Of a stretch of 64,000 bases of DNA, positions 28,950-38,795 are shown piece by piece; position 1 is the first letter of the stretch, and each line of letters opens with the position of its first letter. Origin of the DNA: Ignavibacteria bacterium (GTDB lineage: Bacteria; Bacteroidota; Ignavibacteria; Tepidaquicellales; Tepidaquicellaceae); assembly GCA_016719565.1 (NCBI GenBank), contig JADJYU010000001.1, positions 310,001 to 374,000 on the forward strand, written 5' to 3'. Under the pieces are notes generated by a model that worked only from the letters and a program-made list of their open reading frames with translations, did no database searches and was not told the origin of the DNA. The position numbers and the translations under genes are program-made.

Positions 28950-30286
28950 TTAAATTTTCTGTTTGGGTTTTAAATTAAAATTACCGGTCTTTCTGAAAAC
29001 CGGTTCGACAGGTTCTCCTTTCAGATAAGATCTGACATTATTTTCATCAACTGCTTTTTTGAGAATTGGCAGAACTTCAGCATACGCCTTCAAAGTATAA
29101 TCAACGTCATCATCCGAATGCTTAAAGCACATATTGTGAAACCCGCACCACAGCACACCGCGCTTAATCATTTCCTGTTGAACAAGCGATTTCATCTCTA
29201 GCGGATTTCCTGATTTTGCATCAAACGTCATGATCGTCCTGCAGTTATATCCTGCACAATTAGTGTAATCCATTCCCAGTTCACCGGCAATTTTGTTATA
29301 ACCGTCTTTAAGTTTTTTACCCTGCTCGGATAAATATGCCGGAACATTTTTTTGGGTTATCTCATCGATAGTTGCCATTGACGCAGCGAGTGAAAGCGCT
29401 TCACCGCCGAATGTCGTAAAAAAGAATACATCTTTATCGAAGAGTTTCATTACATCTCGTCTTCCGGTTATAGCCGAGAGAGGCATTCCGTTTGCCATCG
29501 CCTTGGAATAGCATGCCAGATCAGGAGTCACACCGAAGTATTCCTGCGCGCCGCCTGCAGCAATTCTGAATCCGGTCCACATCTCATCAAAGATCAGCAG
29601 CGTTCCGTTTTTCCTGCAGACTTCCGATACCTCTTTTAAAAAATTATTTTTCTCCTCTTCAAATACAAACGGCTCGAGTATCACGCAGGCAATGTCACTG
29701 TCAATAGACTGTATTAGTGTTTCTATATCATTGTAACTGAATGTATAAGTCAGGTCTTTTACCGCTTCCGGTATTCCTGCGTTTCTGTCTGTTACTCCTA
29801 TATACCAGTCATGCCAGCCATGGTATCCGCAGCATAAAACTTTTTCCCTTTTTGTAAACGCTCTCGAAACCCTTACAGCCGCTGTCGTAACATCGCAACC
29901 TGTTTTAGAAAATCTTACAGACTCTGCATTGGGAATGATCTCCCGAAGTTTTTCCGACAGCTCCACTTCCAGAGGATGTGTCATAGAGAATGTAATACCT
30001 TCTTCAAGCTGACGGCGTATCGCATTATCAACTTTTTCATAGCAATAGCCGAGCACTATCGGACCGATCCCCATATTGAAATCTATGTATTCATTTCCGT
30101 CAGCATCAAATACGTGAGAACCTTTACCGCTTTTCAAAAATTTTGGCGCGACTCCCTGATCCATTGTGTTGGACCCTTTGCAAGTGTCTGCGAATATCCC
30201 GGGATCAGTCCTTCAGAGCGTTTGAAAAGTTTATCGGATTCTGTAATAACAGGATATTCCGGGTTTGAACTTACTGTATTTGGCAT
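28950..30286 (-). CDS. class III aminotransferase (glutamate-1-semialdehyde aminomutase-like), frameshift near N-terminus
   Basis: A PLP enzyme of the GSA-aminomutase/aminotransferase class III group. The PLP lysine is in CYSKAMANGMP, and LLIFDEMWTGFR carries the cofactor Asp. FFFTTFGGEALSLAAS is typical of nonulosonate-type clusters. The open frame from 30164 lacks the first 41 residues. They exist in another frame starting at ATG 30286 (MPNTVSSNPEYPVITESDK) and reach GPTQW just before 30157. Adding one base there gives GPTQW-I-x-GVAPKFL, as expected of the family. So the true start is 30286 and there is a one-base deletion or an assembly error. Neighbours are the transketolase C half and the NeuB-like gene. 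Confidence 0.85.
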
Positions 30287-30326
30287 TTAAAATATTGTTA
30301 TTATAAAATTAATTTAATCGGTGATG

Positions 30327-31229
30327 TTACCCGGATATTTCTTTCAGTATTCTTTCAGCAATTTTCTTTCCTGTAAACCCCTCATACTCAAGCACGTCAT
30401 TCAATAATGCGGGTTTAAACCATTTATTATCAAGCGCGAATGGTATTACTTTTTTCGTGATTTGATTTTTCAAAAATATCTCCGCCAGTATTGAATACAG
30501 ACCGCCTGTGAGAAAATGATCTTCAAGAGTTACAAGCGTTTTTGAATTTTCAGCGGCTTTTAAAATCGCAACTTCATCTATAGGTTTGAGACATCTCATA
30601 TTTATAATGCCCGTGGATATTCCGCTGCTTTCAAGAATTTCCTTAGCTTCAACCGCCTGCTTCAGCAAAATTCCATAGACGAGAATAGTTACATCATTTC
30701 CTTCAGAAATTATTTCCGCTTTGCCGATAGTGAAATCTTTTGAATGTTTAACGGAAGGTTTAAGATTATTATATCTGATGTAAAACGGCGAGCTGCTTTT
30801 TAAAACTTCTGCAAGTCCGATCAGCATATCTTCATCATCACCGGGACAGAATACATTCATATTCGGAATGCCTCTCATTAACGATACATCTTCTATCGCC
30901 TGATGCGTGGGTCCGTTTGCTTCAGAAAGAAATCCTGAAAATCCGCCGACTAATTTCACCGGAAGATTTCCTATGCCGACATCTGTACGGATAAATTCAA
31001 ATGCTCTCATAGTAAGAAATGTCGCCAGCGCATGTGCGACAGGTATCCTGCCTCTCAGCGCCAGTCCGCATGCTGCGCCGACAAGCGTCTGCTCTGTAAT
31101 TCCCGTATCGAGAAATTTATCACCGATCTTTCCCGGTAAGTTTCTTATTGCAGCCCTGTTCTCTGCTGTCAGTATCATAAACCTGTCATCACTTTCGATA
31201 AGTCCTGACAATATATCTTCGTACGTCAT
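30327..31229 (-). CDS. transketolase C-terminal subunit
   Basis: The pyrimidine-binding and C-terminal domains of a split transketolase (300 residues). GITEQTLVGAACGLALRGR contains the catalytic Glu that activates TPP. ANGPTHQAIEDVSLMRGIPN and the C-terminal VTLEDHFLTGG are also present. The matching N-terminal subunit is at 41804-42661 on the same strand, separated by about 10.6 kb of opposite-strand genes. In similar operons the halves are adjacent. Since the upstream half is cut off, this gene needs its own promoter in 31230-31474. It could supply a two-carbon transfer step for the cluster's unusual sugar. Confidence 0.92.
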   Translation of the reverse strand: MTYEDILSGLIESDDRFMILTAENRAAIRNLPGKIGDKFLDTGITEQTLVGAACGLALRGRIPVAHALATFLTMRAFEFIRTDVGIGNLPVKLVGGFSGFLSEANGPTHQAIEDVSLMRGIPNMNVFCPGDDEDMLIGLAEVLKSSSPFYIRYNNLKPSVKHSKDFTIGKAEIISEGNDVTILVYGILLKQAVEAKEILESSGISTGIINMRCLKPIDEVAILKAAENSKTLVTLEDHFLTGGLYSILAEIFLKNQITKKVIPFALDNKWFKPALLNDVLEYEGFTGKKIAERILKEISG

Positions 31230-31401
31230 TTTAAATGTAAAATGGTTTCAGCAAGCTATTAAAATTGAGTAAAGCAAACAATTTAGAAAACAATGTTCAA
31301 TTATAAATTTTCAATGTATAATATTTAATTTTAATAAATCATAAATAAATGTAAAGCTTGTAATTTATAAACTCTAAACAGATAAAAGATTTTTTTATGC
31401 A

Positions 31402-31415
31402 TTTTTTTTTTTTTT
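31402..31415. repeat. 14-base T run in the divergent intergenic region
   Basis: An uninterrupted T tract of 14 bases lies in the 245-base gap between the transketolase C subunit (minus) and the first gene of the inserted array (plus), about 60 bases before its ATG. Such tracts can vary by slippage, or act as curved upstream DNA. Confidence 0.7.
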
Positions 31416-31474
31416 CGAAAATGTTTTATATTGTTACAGAAAAATTTAATTCCTAAATTAATTTCAGATAAAAA

Positions 31475-31777
31475 ATGTCTGCAATAATTTTAAAGGACAA
31501 GGTCACAGGTGATGAAAGTTTTTATGACACATTCAATGAAGCCATAAATCAAGCTGACAAAGGTGATCTTATCAGAATTACGAAAAATTTTGATGATCAG
31601 AATGAAGAACAGTTTGATTATCAATTAGAGATCACAAAAGACGTTGATATTATTTTTGACAAAGGGGTTAAGTTTAAAAGGAAGAAAGATTCTCCTCCTC
31701 TGATCATTGTAAATGAAGATTGTAAGGAACCGATAACATGCAATATATCAGGATTAAATATTGAGACAGTTTTATGA
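31475..31777 (+). CDS. short beta-helix cap-like protein
   Basis: The 100-residue protein matches only the N-terminal cap of the beta-helix proteins downstream: FYDTFNEAINQADKGDLIRI corresponds to FYSTYADASDNAEDYDVISI in the next gene. VDIIFDKGVKF and ITCNISGLNI match the first rungs. It has no signal peptide and no sorting domain. It may be a stand-alone cap or a truncated relic at the left edge of the inserted array. Function unknown. Confidence 0.65.
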   Translation: MSAIILKDKVTGDESFYDTFNEAINQADKGDLIRITKNFDDQNEEQFDYQLEITKDVDIIFDKGVKFKRKKDSPPLIIVNEDCKEPITCNISGLNIETVL

Positions 31778-31839
31778 AATTTGATAAAAACATCAGGAAG
31801 TAAATACGATAGTACTTTTTAAAATTAGCACCTACCATT

Positions 31840-33159
31840 ATGGCGACAGAAGTATCCCTCCGGAAAATTAGTTCAGGACTTGTTACATTTTATTCCACCT
31901 ATGCAGACGCAAGTGATAATGCTGAAGATTATGACGTGATCAGTATCTATGCAGATCTTGACGAAGCAATTATTTTAAAAAACCTTGTCGATATTTACAT
32001 TGAGCCGGGTACTATTATTAATTACTCAGGCGCTGAACCTACTATATATGACAAAGATGTTGCAGTATGTAATATTATGGGGGGCGGCATTATAAAAAAT
32101 TCGTATTCCGGAACATATAAGGTAGAATGTATTGCCGTTTATAACAGCGAGTCAAGTGTTAACATTGAATGTTTAAGTATAGAAGGTACAGGTGATAATA
32201 GTAGTTCGGTCGGCGGTGCATGTGTAAATGTAGAGGCTGCAGAAAGATTTAGCTTAAAATGTAAAAGCATTTCAAATAATTATAATACTGCGATTATTAT
32301 AGCTGACTGTAATGATTATTTTATAAATATACAGGAAGTCGAATCAGGAAAACCAAATACTCCCAATGCCGGTGCACCTGTAATTTCAATAGACGGCTCG
32401 GGATCTGTATATATAAATTCTCTTACATGTACCGGATACGGATCATGCCTGAAACACTCAGGAGGAAATCTTGCAGCTACAATTTATAATATCAATACAT
32501 TACTTCCGGCAAATGAAACTCCTCCCACTGCTGAGCCTGCAGTAATGGTGGAGGAAGGAAACAGTCCGCCTGAACTGGTATTATATTTTAATGAAATAAA
32601 AAATTACAATTCTAATGATGGTGATGCTGTAAAGGTCACCGGCGGAAATTCAACTCTAATCGGAAATAATATTTATTGTGTAAACGGATTATCTCTAAAT
32701 CTGATAGATAATATACAATCAGCTTATATAAAAAGTGATAATATAATCAGTCTTACAAAAGGGATAAATATAGATAACGAAAATGATCCGATAGTAATAG
32801 AAGCAAATTATATAGAAGGAAGCAATGGAAATGACGGAGTGGTAAGGTCTGCTACAGGTTCTAATTATGTTTTGAGGAATGCGAAGATAAAAAATATTAG
32901 TTCGGCAAGTAATTCCGTTTGTATATTTATTCCTTCTGGATCGCAAAATGACCAATCAATAGAAATTGAAAATCTTATTCTTGTAACCGGAAACACTACT
33001 AATGGTGATACTATAAATAGAGACACTACGAATACTATCGATATTAAAAATCTTGGCTTATTTGTTAATAAAGGAATTAACAGAGAGAGGATAATTTTAA
33101 AAATAGGAACGGGTACTGAAGATAATTTTAAGTATATAGTTAGTACAGATATAATTTAA
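31840..33159 (+). CDS. beta-helix-like protein A, signal-less and Cys-rich
   Basis: The protein begins MATEVSLRKISSG with no signal peptide. An N-terminal cap (TFYSTYADASDNAEDYDVIS) is followed by about 350 residues of short repeating strands (VDIYIEPGTIINY, AVCNIMGGGIIKN, FSLKCKSISNN, VYINSLTCTGYGSC) that look like a right-handed parallel beta-helix. About nine cysteines recur at similar rung positions. No sorting domain is present. It is followed after seven bases by a T9SS-secreted propeller protein, so the two are co-expressed. Paralogues follow at 34779, 36168 and 38958. No polysaccharide-lyase catalytic residue is evident. Function unknown. Confidence 0.7.
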   Translation: MATEVSLRKISSGLVTFYSTYADASDNAEDYDVISIYADLDEAIILKNLVDIYIEPGTIINYSGAEPTIYDKDVAVCNIMGGGIIKNSYSGTYKVECIAVYNSESSVNIECLSIEGTGDNSSSVGGACVNVEAAERFSLKCKSISNNYNTAIIIADCNDYFINIQEVESGKPNTPNAGAPVISIDGSGSVYINSLTCTGYGSCLKHSGGNLAATIYNINTLLPANETPPTAEPAVMVEEGNSPPELVLYFNEIKNYNSNDGDAVKVTGGNSTLIGNNIYCVNGLSLNLIDNIQSAYIKSDNIISLTKGINIDNENDPIVIEANYIEGSNGNDGVVRSATGSNYVLRNAKIKNISSASNSVCIFIPSGSQNDQSIEIENLILVTGNTTNGDTINRDTTNTIDIKNLGLFVNKGINRERIILKIGTGTEDNFKYIVSTDII

Positions 33160-33166
33160 GGATAAA

Positions 33167-34756
33167 ATGATTATCAAAAGTATAATTTCAATATTAATGT
33201 TTTTAATGTTTTGTCATATAGAATATGCATTTCCATCTATTACCCAAATCTGGGCTAAAAGATATTCTCTATCTTCAAATAGTTTAGATATTCCAAAATC
33301 AATTGTCACAGACAATTACGGTAATATTTACGTAATCGGTAGTTCAGGTAGTAATTCAAATATTGATATAGTAACAATTAAATATTTACCAACTGGTGAA
33401 CAGGATTGGCTAAGGCTATATAATGGCCCGGGAAATAATAATGATATTGCAATGGGAGCTAAATTAGACAGTGAGGGAAATATAATCGTAATTGGGGATA
33501 GTGAAGGAACTGAATCTGGACGAGATTTTGTTATAATTAAATATTTATCTTCTGGCCAAAAAGTTTGGGAGAAAAGATATTCTAGTATAGGTGATAACGA
33601 TGATTTTCCGTCATCAATTGCTATTGATAAATTAAACAATATTCTTGTTACAGGAAGAGGTTTTCAGAATTTTGTAACTGTTAAGTATAATTCTTTTGGG
33701 GTTCAACAGTGGATTTCAATCTACCCAACTTTAAATTCTGATGATATTGCTTATGATATTGAGGTTGATAAATTGGGAAATGTTTATATTGCAGGTGAAT
33801 ATTCTGGAGATTGCATTACCATTAAGTATGATTCAACAGGTATACAACAATGGGTTTCTTTATATAATGGTTCTGGGAATGGCAGTGATTTTATTAATTC
33901 TATTAGTTTAGATAGTATAGGCAATCTTTTTGTAAGTGGAAGTAGCATTGAAAATACCTCTCCCTTTGGGGGATTCCTAACCATAAAATATAATCAATTA
34001 GGAGTTCAACAGTGGGTAAGATTTTATGAAGGAACTGGTAATTTTTTTAGTGTCGGAAAATCAATGAAAGTTTCAAAAAATGGGAATATCTATGTCACAG
34101 GATATAGCACTGAATCCGGCCAAGGTTACAATTTTACAACGATAAAATATAACACATATGGCGATACATTATGGAAAGCAAGTTATCATAATGGTTCTAA
34201 TGACATTGCTTTTGCTATGGATATTGATAATTCAGATAATGTTTATATAACAGGGGAAAGCGATGGAAATGGAACAGGAGATGATTATGCAACTGTAAAA
34301 TATGACTCTACAGGTAATCAGCTTTGGGTAATGAGATATGACTATTCAGGACAGTTTGGAGATTTTGCAAATTCAATTGCTGTTGATTATAATGGAAATG
34401 TATATGTTACTGGAGGCAGTGATAGAGATATACTTACTATAAAATATTCTGATTTAACAGGATTGATTACAATTAACTCAGAAATTCCCAAAGATTTTTC
34501 ACTTTCACAAAACTATCCAAACCCCTTCAACCCGAAGACAGTTATAAGTTACGAGATACGAATTACGAGTGATGCTGAGCTAAAAGTGTTTGATGTTCTG
34601 GGGAATGAAGTCGCAGAGCTTGTCAATGAGAAGCAGAATGCCGGGAGTTATTCTGTGGAGTTTGACGGCAGCGGTTTTGCGAGTGGGATTTATTTTTACA
34701 GCTTGATTATAGACGGTGTTATCATTGATACGAAGCGGATGATACTTTTGAAATAA
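33167..34756 (+). CDS. T9SS-secreted SBBP-repeat propeller protein
   Basis: A signal peptide is at residues 1-22. Roughly eight tandem repeats of about 50 residues follow, of the form ITIKYDSTGIQQWVSLYNG then GNVYVTGYS (SBBP-type beta-propeller), spanning about 25-435. The last 85 residues are a type IX sorting domain (SLSQNYPNPFNPKT to KRMILLK). The sorting-domain DNA from about 34610 is more GC-rich than the body and closely matches that of the genes at 37489 and 40370. It starts seven bases after beta-helix A. Function unknown; surface adhesin or binding protein is a guess. Confidence 0.82.
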   Translation: MIIKSIISILMFLMFCHIEYAFPSITQIWAKRYSLSSNSLDIPKSIVTDNYGNIYVIGSSGSNSNIDIVTIKYLPTGEQDWLRLYNGPGNNNDIAMGAKLDSEGNIIVIGDSEGTESGRDFVIIKYLSSGQKVWEKRYSSIGDNDDFPSSIAIDKLNNILVTGRGFQNFVTVKYNSFGVQQWISIYPTLNSDDIAYDIEVDKLGNVYIAGEYSGDCITIKYDSTGIQQWVSLYNGSGNGSDFINSISLDSIGNLFVSGSSIENTSPFGGFLTIKYNQLGVQQWVRFYEGTGNFFSVGKSMKVSKNGNIYVTGYSTESGQGYNFTTIKYNTYGDTLWKASYHNGSNDIAFAMDIDNSDNVYITGESDGNGTGDDYATVKYDSTGNQLWVMRYDYSGQFGDFANSIAVDYNGNVYVTGGSDRDILTIKYSDLTGLITINSEIPKDFSLSQNYPNPFNPKTVISYEIRITSDAELKVFDVLGNEVAELVNEKQNAGSYSVEFDGSGFASGIYFYSLIIDGVIIDTKRMILLK

Positions 34757-34778
34757 AATAAAATTAAAATAAAACATT

Positions 34779-36080
34779 ATGGCATACGAGGTATCATTAA
34801 AAACAGCATCTACAGGAAACATGGTGTATTATACCACTTATGCGTTAGCCAGGCTCAATGCATCTTCTGGTGATGTGATAAATATAAAGGCAGATCTTGA
34901 TGAACAGATAATTCTAAAAGACGGAGTTGACATTATTATTACTTCAGGAAGAATATTAAATATGACAAGTGCTAATCCTACAATTACTGACAACGGCGTG
35001 AAATGTATCTGCAATATCTTTGGAGAAGGCATTATACTTAACTCCTATACCGGTTCTACAAAACAGGAATGCATAAAGATCACAGATGATGAATCCGAAA
35101 TTTATATAGAGTGTGATTATCTGTCTGCTCCCGGCGGTGAGACTTCCGGTGCAGGAAATTTCCCGACAGTAAATGTGGCAAATGCAAAAAAATTCACTCT
35201 ATACTGTAATAATATATATAACTCCAGAAATACCGCTGTGAAAATTACCGACTGCAGCAGCTTTTTCATAAAGTCTAAAAAAATTACATCCGGAACTTTT
35301 GATACCGGAAGTAAAAATCTTGGAAAATCTGTGATTGAATTCAAAGGCAGCGGTTCTGTCTTTGCCGATGAAGTGATCTGTGACGGATACGGCTCATGTA
35401 TCGAGCAGACAGGAGGTATTGCGTTTTTTAAAATTCTAAAGATCACAACATTAACTAATGCCACTGCTGCAAATCCGACTGTATTGGTGGATAATGTGAC
35501 CGGTGAGCAGTTTCTAAATCTGAATTTTGATGAAATACAAAATCTGAATACAACTGACGGAGATGCAGTGACATTAGCTGAAGGTAAAGCAAAGCTTACC
35601 GGCAGACGTATTTATTCCGAAAAAGGATTATCATTAGATCTCGGCGCAAATGCAAATATTTTATGCAGTGAAATAATCAGTGTAATGCAGGGTGTCAATA
35701 TTACAAATTCTGCTTCAGAAAAAATAATACTGGATGCTGATCTTATAGAAGGTGCAGGGGGAAATGGCGGAGTTATTTATGCTGTGAATGATGCAAACTT
35801 TACTATTCGAAATGCAAAGATCAAAAATACTTCTTCTACCGGATCATCATACGGTATCTATCTCAATCCCGGAAATGGAAATCCTTTAATTACTCTTGAT
35901 AATGTCATAGTGGTAACCGGAAATCTGACTTCCGGAGAGACAATTTACTGCCTTACAGGTTCGAATGAAACATACATTTATAATTATGGAATGTTTGTGA
36001 ATAAGGTTTTCGGTGGTGTGCAACTATTAGTCGGAGACAGTTCAAATTATAAAGTGATCGATGACATACTAATAACATAG
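34779..36080 (+). CDS. beta-helix-like protein B, signal-less and Cys-rich
   Basis: A paralogue of protein A with the same length and layout: MAYEVSLKTASTGN, the cap YYTTYALARLNASSGDVINI, then rungs such as VDIIITSGRILNM, CICNIFGEGIILN and VICDGYGSCIEQ. It has no signal peptide or sorting domain. The final 75 bases of the gene plus its downstream spacer (36008-36132) are repeated exactly at 38796-38920, showing a tandem duplication boundary inside the gene's 3' end. It follows the propeller gene by 22 bases. Function unknown. Confidence 0.7.
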   Translation: MAYEVSLKTASTGNMVYYTTYALARLNASSGDVINIKADLDEQIILKDGVDIIITSGRILNMTSANPTITDNGVKCICNIFGEGIILNSYTGSTKQECIKITDDESEIYIECDYLSAPGGETSGAGNFPTVNVANAKKFTLYCNNIYNSRNTAVKITDCSSFFIKSKKITSGTFDTGSKNLGKSVIEFKGSGSVFADEVICDGYGSCIEQTGGIAFFKILKITTLTNATAANPTVLVDNVTGEQFLNLNFDEIQNLNTTDGDAVTLAEGKAKLTGRRIYSEKGLSLDLGANANILCSEIISVMQGVNITNSASEKIILDADLIEGAGGNGGVIYAVNDANFTIRNAKIKNTSSTGSSYGIYLNPGNGNPLITLDNVIVVTGNLTSGETIYCLTGSNETYIYNYGMFVNKVFGGVQLLVGDSSNYKVIDDILIT

Positions 36081-36132
36081 AATTTAATCTCTTATTAATT
36101 TCATTTTAATTTCTTAAGAGGGGTTAGTTTTT
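36008..36132 (+). repeat. 125-bp exact direct repeat, copy 1
   Basis: It covers the last residues of beta-helix B (GGVQLLVGDSSNYKVID) and the spacer up to 36 bases before the start of beta-helix C. The second copy is at 38796-38920, offset 2,788 bases. I compared the two by eye and saw no mismatch. Confidence 0.95.
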
Positions 36133-36167
36133 TAAATAATTTTATTTTTTAAATTTTTAATTTTATC

Positions 36168-37463
36168 ATGGCGACAGAAGTTTCAGTTTTGGATAAAGAC
36201 GGCGACGTAACCTATTATTCTAATTATGCGGATGCAACAACAGACATAATTAATTCCGAAATTGAACATCCGCTTGTTCAGATATGGGCTGATCTCGATG
36301 AACAAATAATACTTTTGGATGGAGTGGATATATGGATCGCACCGGGGGTGACTATAAGTAATTCATCCGGAGATACAATTACTGATAATAATGTAGCTGT
36401 GAAATGTAATATATCAGGATATGGAAAATTAACTCAGACAAGTACAAGCTTTTATGCTGTGTGTAATTTTACAAATTCAAATTCTAAAGTTTCAGTAAAA
36501 TGCGACATCATTGAAAATGAAAGTGCAGGTCAGGCTTGTGTAAGTTCATCAGCAAAAAAATTTCATCTTGAATGTAATTTAGTTTATGGAAAATCTCATG
36601 GAGGAGTATATTTAAATAATAATAATTCAGATGATTTAAATATCAATGCGGAAAAAATTGTAACAGGAGAAATTACTGAGCTAAGCTCAGGAACAACAGC
36701 TATAATTTCAAGAGGAAATGGCTTCATGCATATTAATGAAATACTTTGCAGAAATCTTGGACATTGTATATCTCACAGAGAAGGTGAGATTACTGCGAAT
36801 ATAAAAAAATTAACTACTAAGATGAACATTGCTAATGCGATTGCAGCAGTTCATTTAGATCAAGGTACTGGAACTCAAAAATTAATTCTATATTTTGATG
36901 AAATACTAAATTTCAACGGTTCGTTTAATTCCGGAATCGGAATTTATTTGCATGAAGGTAAAGGTATATTTATAGGAAGAAGGGTTTATTCTGAAAATGA
37001 AGAGGGAGTTGATATTTCTGGAGATAATACAAAAGGATATATAAAGATTAATGAAATAATTAGTTTAAATAAAGCAGCAATTCGATCATTTTCTAACAAT
37101 GAGCAATTAATTATTGACTCTGATTACATTGTGGGCTTTGGATTTACAGGAAGTGTTTATATACAGGATGATGCAAACTTATTGTTAAAGAATGCAAAAA
37201 TTATAAATACAGATGATACATCAGATTCGAAATGTATTGTATTGGAAAAACCAGATACATTATTACCTAATTTAACTCTAAATAATGTTAAAGCTGTAAC
37301 CGGAAATACATCAATTGGAACAATCATATTTCAAGCGGGATTTACCGGAATATCTATAAAGAATTATGGGTTTTTTGCAAATAAAAGTTTAGATACTGGA
37401 ATTTCACTCGTAATTGGAGACTCTTCAAATTTCTTTTTTATAGTTAGTACTGATTTAACTTAA
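36168..37463 (+). CDS. beta-helix-like protein C, signal-less and Cys-rich
   Basis: The third intact paralogue (431 residues). It starts MATEVSVLDKDGDVTYYSNY, then VQIWADLDEQIILLDGVDIW and helix-like rungs (VKCNISGYGKL, FHLECNLVYG, LCRNLGHCISHREG). Most rungs carry a cysteine at the same place. No signal peptide or sorting domain is present. It is followed after 25 bases by a Ycf48-like T9SS protein. This pair is one unit of a tandem duplication whose second copy is 38958-41686. Function unknown. Confidence 0.7.
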   Translation: MATEVSVLDKDGDVTYYSNYADATTDIINSEIEHPLVQIWADLDEQIILLDGVDIWIAPGVTISNSSGDTITDNNVAVKCNISGYGKLTQTSTSFYAVCNFTNSNSKVSVKCDIIENESAGQACVSSSAKKFHLECNLVYGKSHGGVYLNNNNSDDLNINAEKIVTGEITELSSGTTAIISRGNGFMHINEILCRNLGHCISHREGEITANIKKLTTKMNIANAIAAVHLDQGTGTQKLILYFDEILNFNGSFNSGIGIYLHEGKGIFIGRRVYSENEEGVDISGDNTKGYIKINEIISLNKAAIRSFSNNEQLIIDSDYIVGFGFTGSVYIQDDANLLLKNAKIINTDDTSDSKCIVLEKPDTLLPNLTLNNVKAVTGNTSIGTIIFQAGFTGISIKNYGFFANKSLDTGISLVIGDSSNFFFIVSTDLT

Positions 37464-37488
37464 TTTAGAATTTTATAAATTATTTATT

Positions 37489-38739
37489 TTGTTGATATCA
37501 AAATTTTTGTTAAGTGTTTCATTTTATTTTATTTTATTTACAAATATTTATTCTCAATCCGGCTGGATAAATCAAATCAGCGGAGTCACGACTAATTTGA
37601 ATTCAGTAAAGTTTGTCAATTCTCAGACCGGATGGTGTGTTGGAAACAGTGGAAAGATATTAAAGACCACAAATGGTGGTTTATATTGGAATCCGCAATC
37701 TTCGGGATTTCATTACAATCTTAGAGCTTTAAATTTTCCATCTATTGACACCGGTTATATTGCAGGTGACAGCGGAATTTTCTTAAAAACTTTAAATGGC
37801 GGTGATAACTGGTTTCGTTTAAATTCAGTAATGTCAAAAATTAATTTTTCCTCAGTATTTTTTTTGAACAATAATGAAGGATATTTAGGTGGAAATTATT
37901 CAAAACTTTTTAGAACAACGAACGGAGGTGTTGACTGGGATTCTATTGACTATGAAGGTGATTTTATAAAATCTATTTTTTTTATAAATATAAATAAAGG
38001 GTGGATTATAAATGGGTATTACGTATTAGGTACTGAACAAGTAAAGAAAACATTTGATGGCGGATTAAACTGGATTGTTCAGTATGGAACTAATACACTA
38101 AATAAATTATTTTTTTTAGATTCTTTAGTTGGTTGGACAGTAGGTTTAGGAAGTGGACCTTCAATATTTAAAACAAAAAGTGGTGGAAACATTTGGTCAC
38201 CTTGTTTATTATGTAATGTCGGAGAAGTAAGTTCGGTTTTTTTTACAGACGATAATAAAGGCTGGCTGACAAGTTATGGAAGTATAAGATCAACAAGTAA
38301 CGGAGGAAGTAACTGGATAAATTATCAAAACCTTCAGAACACACAAATGAAACATGATATTGTATTTACAGACTCCCTCACCGGCTGGGTAGTCGGCGAC
38401 AGCGGTACAATCCTCAAAACAACCACCGGCGGCATTCTCACAGACTTCACAAATTTCTCCTCAGAAATTCCTGAAGATTTTTCTCTTTCACAAAATTATC
38501 CAAACCCATTCAACCCAAAGACAATTATAAATTATCAATGTGCAATTTACAATGATGTTTCATTAAAAGTATTTGATGTTTTAGGAAATGAAGTTGCTGA
38601 GCTTGTCAATGAGAAGCAGAATGCCGGGAGTTATTCTGTTGAGTTTGACGGAAGTGGGTTTGCGAGCGGGATTTATTTTTACTCCTTATATATAGATGGA
38701 AGTTTGTTTGAAACGAAGCGGATGGTTTTGCTGAAATGA
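37489..38739 (+). CDS. T9SS-secreted Ycf48/BNR-like propeller protein 1
   Basis: A TTG start and signal peptide (1-22, ending TNIYSQ) precede repeats of the type VNSQTGWCVGNSGKILKTT and FTDSLTGWVVGDSGTILKTT, which match Ycf48-like (BNR) seven-bladed propellers. The C-terminal 85 residues are a type IX sorting domain with SLSQNYPNPFNPKT, ending KRMVLLK. The DNA at 38497-38612 is identical to 41444-41559 in the next such gene, although the propeller bodies have diverged. Ycf48 homologues bind photosystem parts in plants and cyanobacteria; here the family simply supplies a binding scaffold. Function unknown. Confidence 0.8.
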   Translation: MLISKFLLSVSFYFILFTNIYSQSGWINQISGVTTNLNSVKFVNSQTGWCVGNSGKILKTTNGGLYWNPQSSGFHYNLRALNFPSIDTGYIAGDSGIFLKTLNGGDNWFRLNSVMSKINFSSVFFLNNNEGYLGGNYSKLFRTTNGGVDWDSIDYEGDFIKSIFFININKGWIINGYYVLGTEQVKKTFDGGLNWIVQYGTNTLNKLFFLDSLVGWTVGLGSGPSIFKTKSGGNIWSPCLLCNVGEVSSVFFTDDNKGWLTSYGSIRSTSNGGSNWINYQNLQNTQMKHDIVFTDSLTGWVVGDSGTILKTTTGGILTDFTNFSSEIPEDFSLSQNYPNPFNPKTIINYQCAIYNDVSLKVFDVLGNEVAELVNEKQNAGSYSVEFDGSGFASGIYFYSLYIDGSLFETKRMVLLK

Positions 38740-38795
38740 TTTTTAAATTAACCTTTACTTCGGCGCAAGCGGTGAAGGTTGTACAGGTATTAAAA
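38740..38795 (+). other. duplication junction spacer with hairpin
   Basis: This 56-base stretch follows the first Ycf48-like gene and ends where the second copy of the 125-bp repeat begins. AACCTTTAC (38750-38758) can pair with GTGAAGGTT (38772-38780), and its loop holds a second small stem, so it may act as a weak terminator. It has no counterpart after the second Ycf48-like gene. Confidence 0.5.

Noticed and set aside
31840..37463. Beta-helix proteins as pectate lyases or tail-spike enzymes
   Set aside because: No catalytic Asp/Arg arrangement is visible, and no phage structural genes are nearby. Only the fold type is supported.
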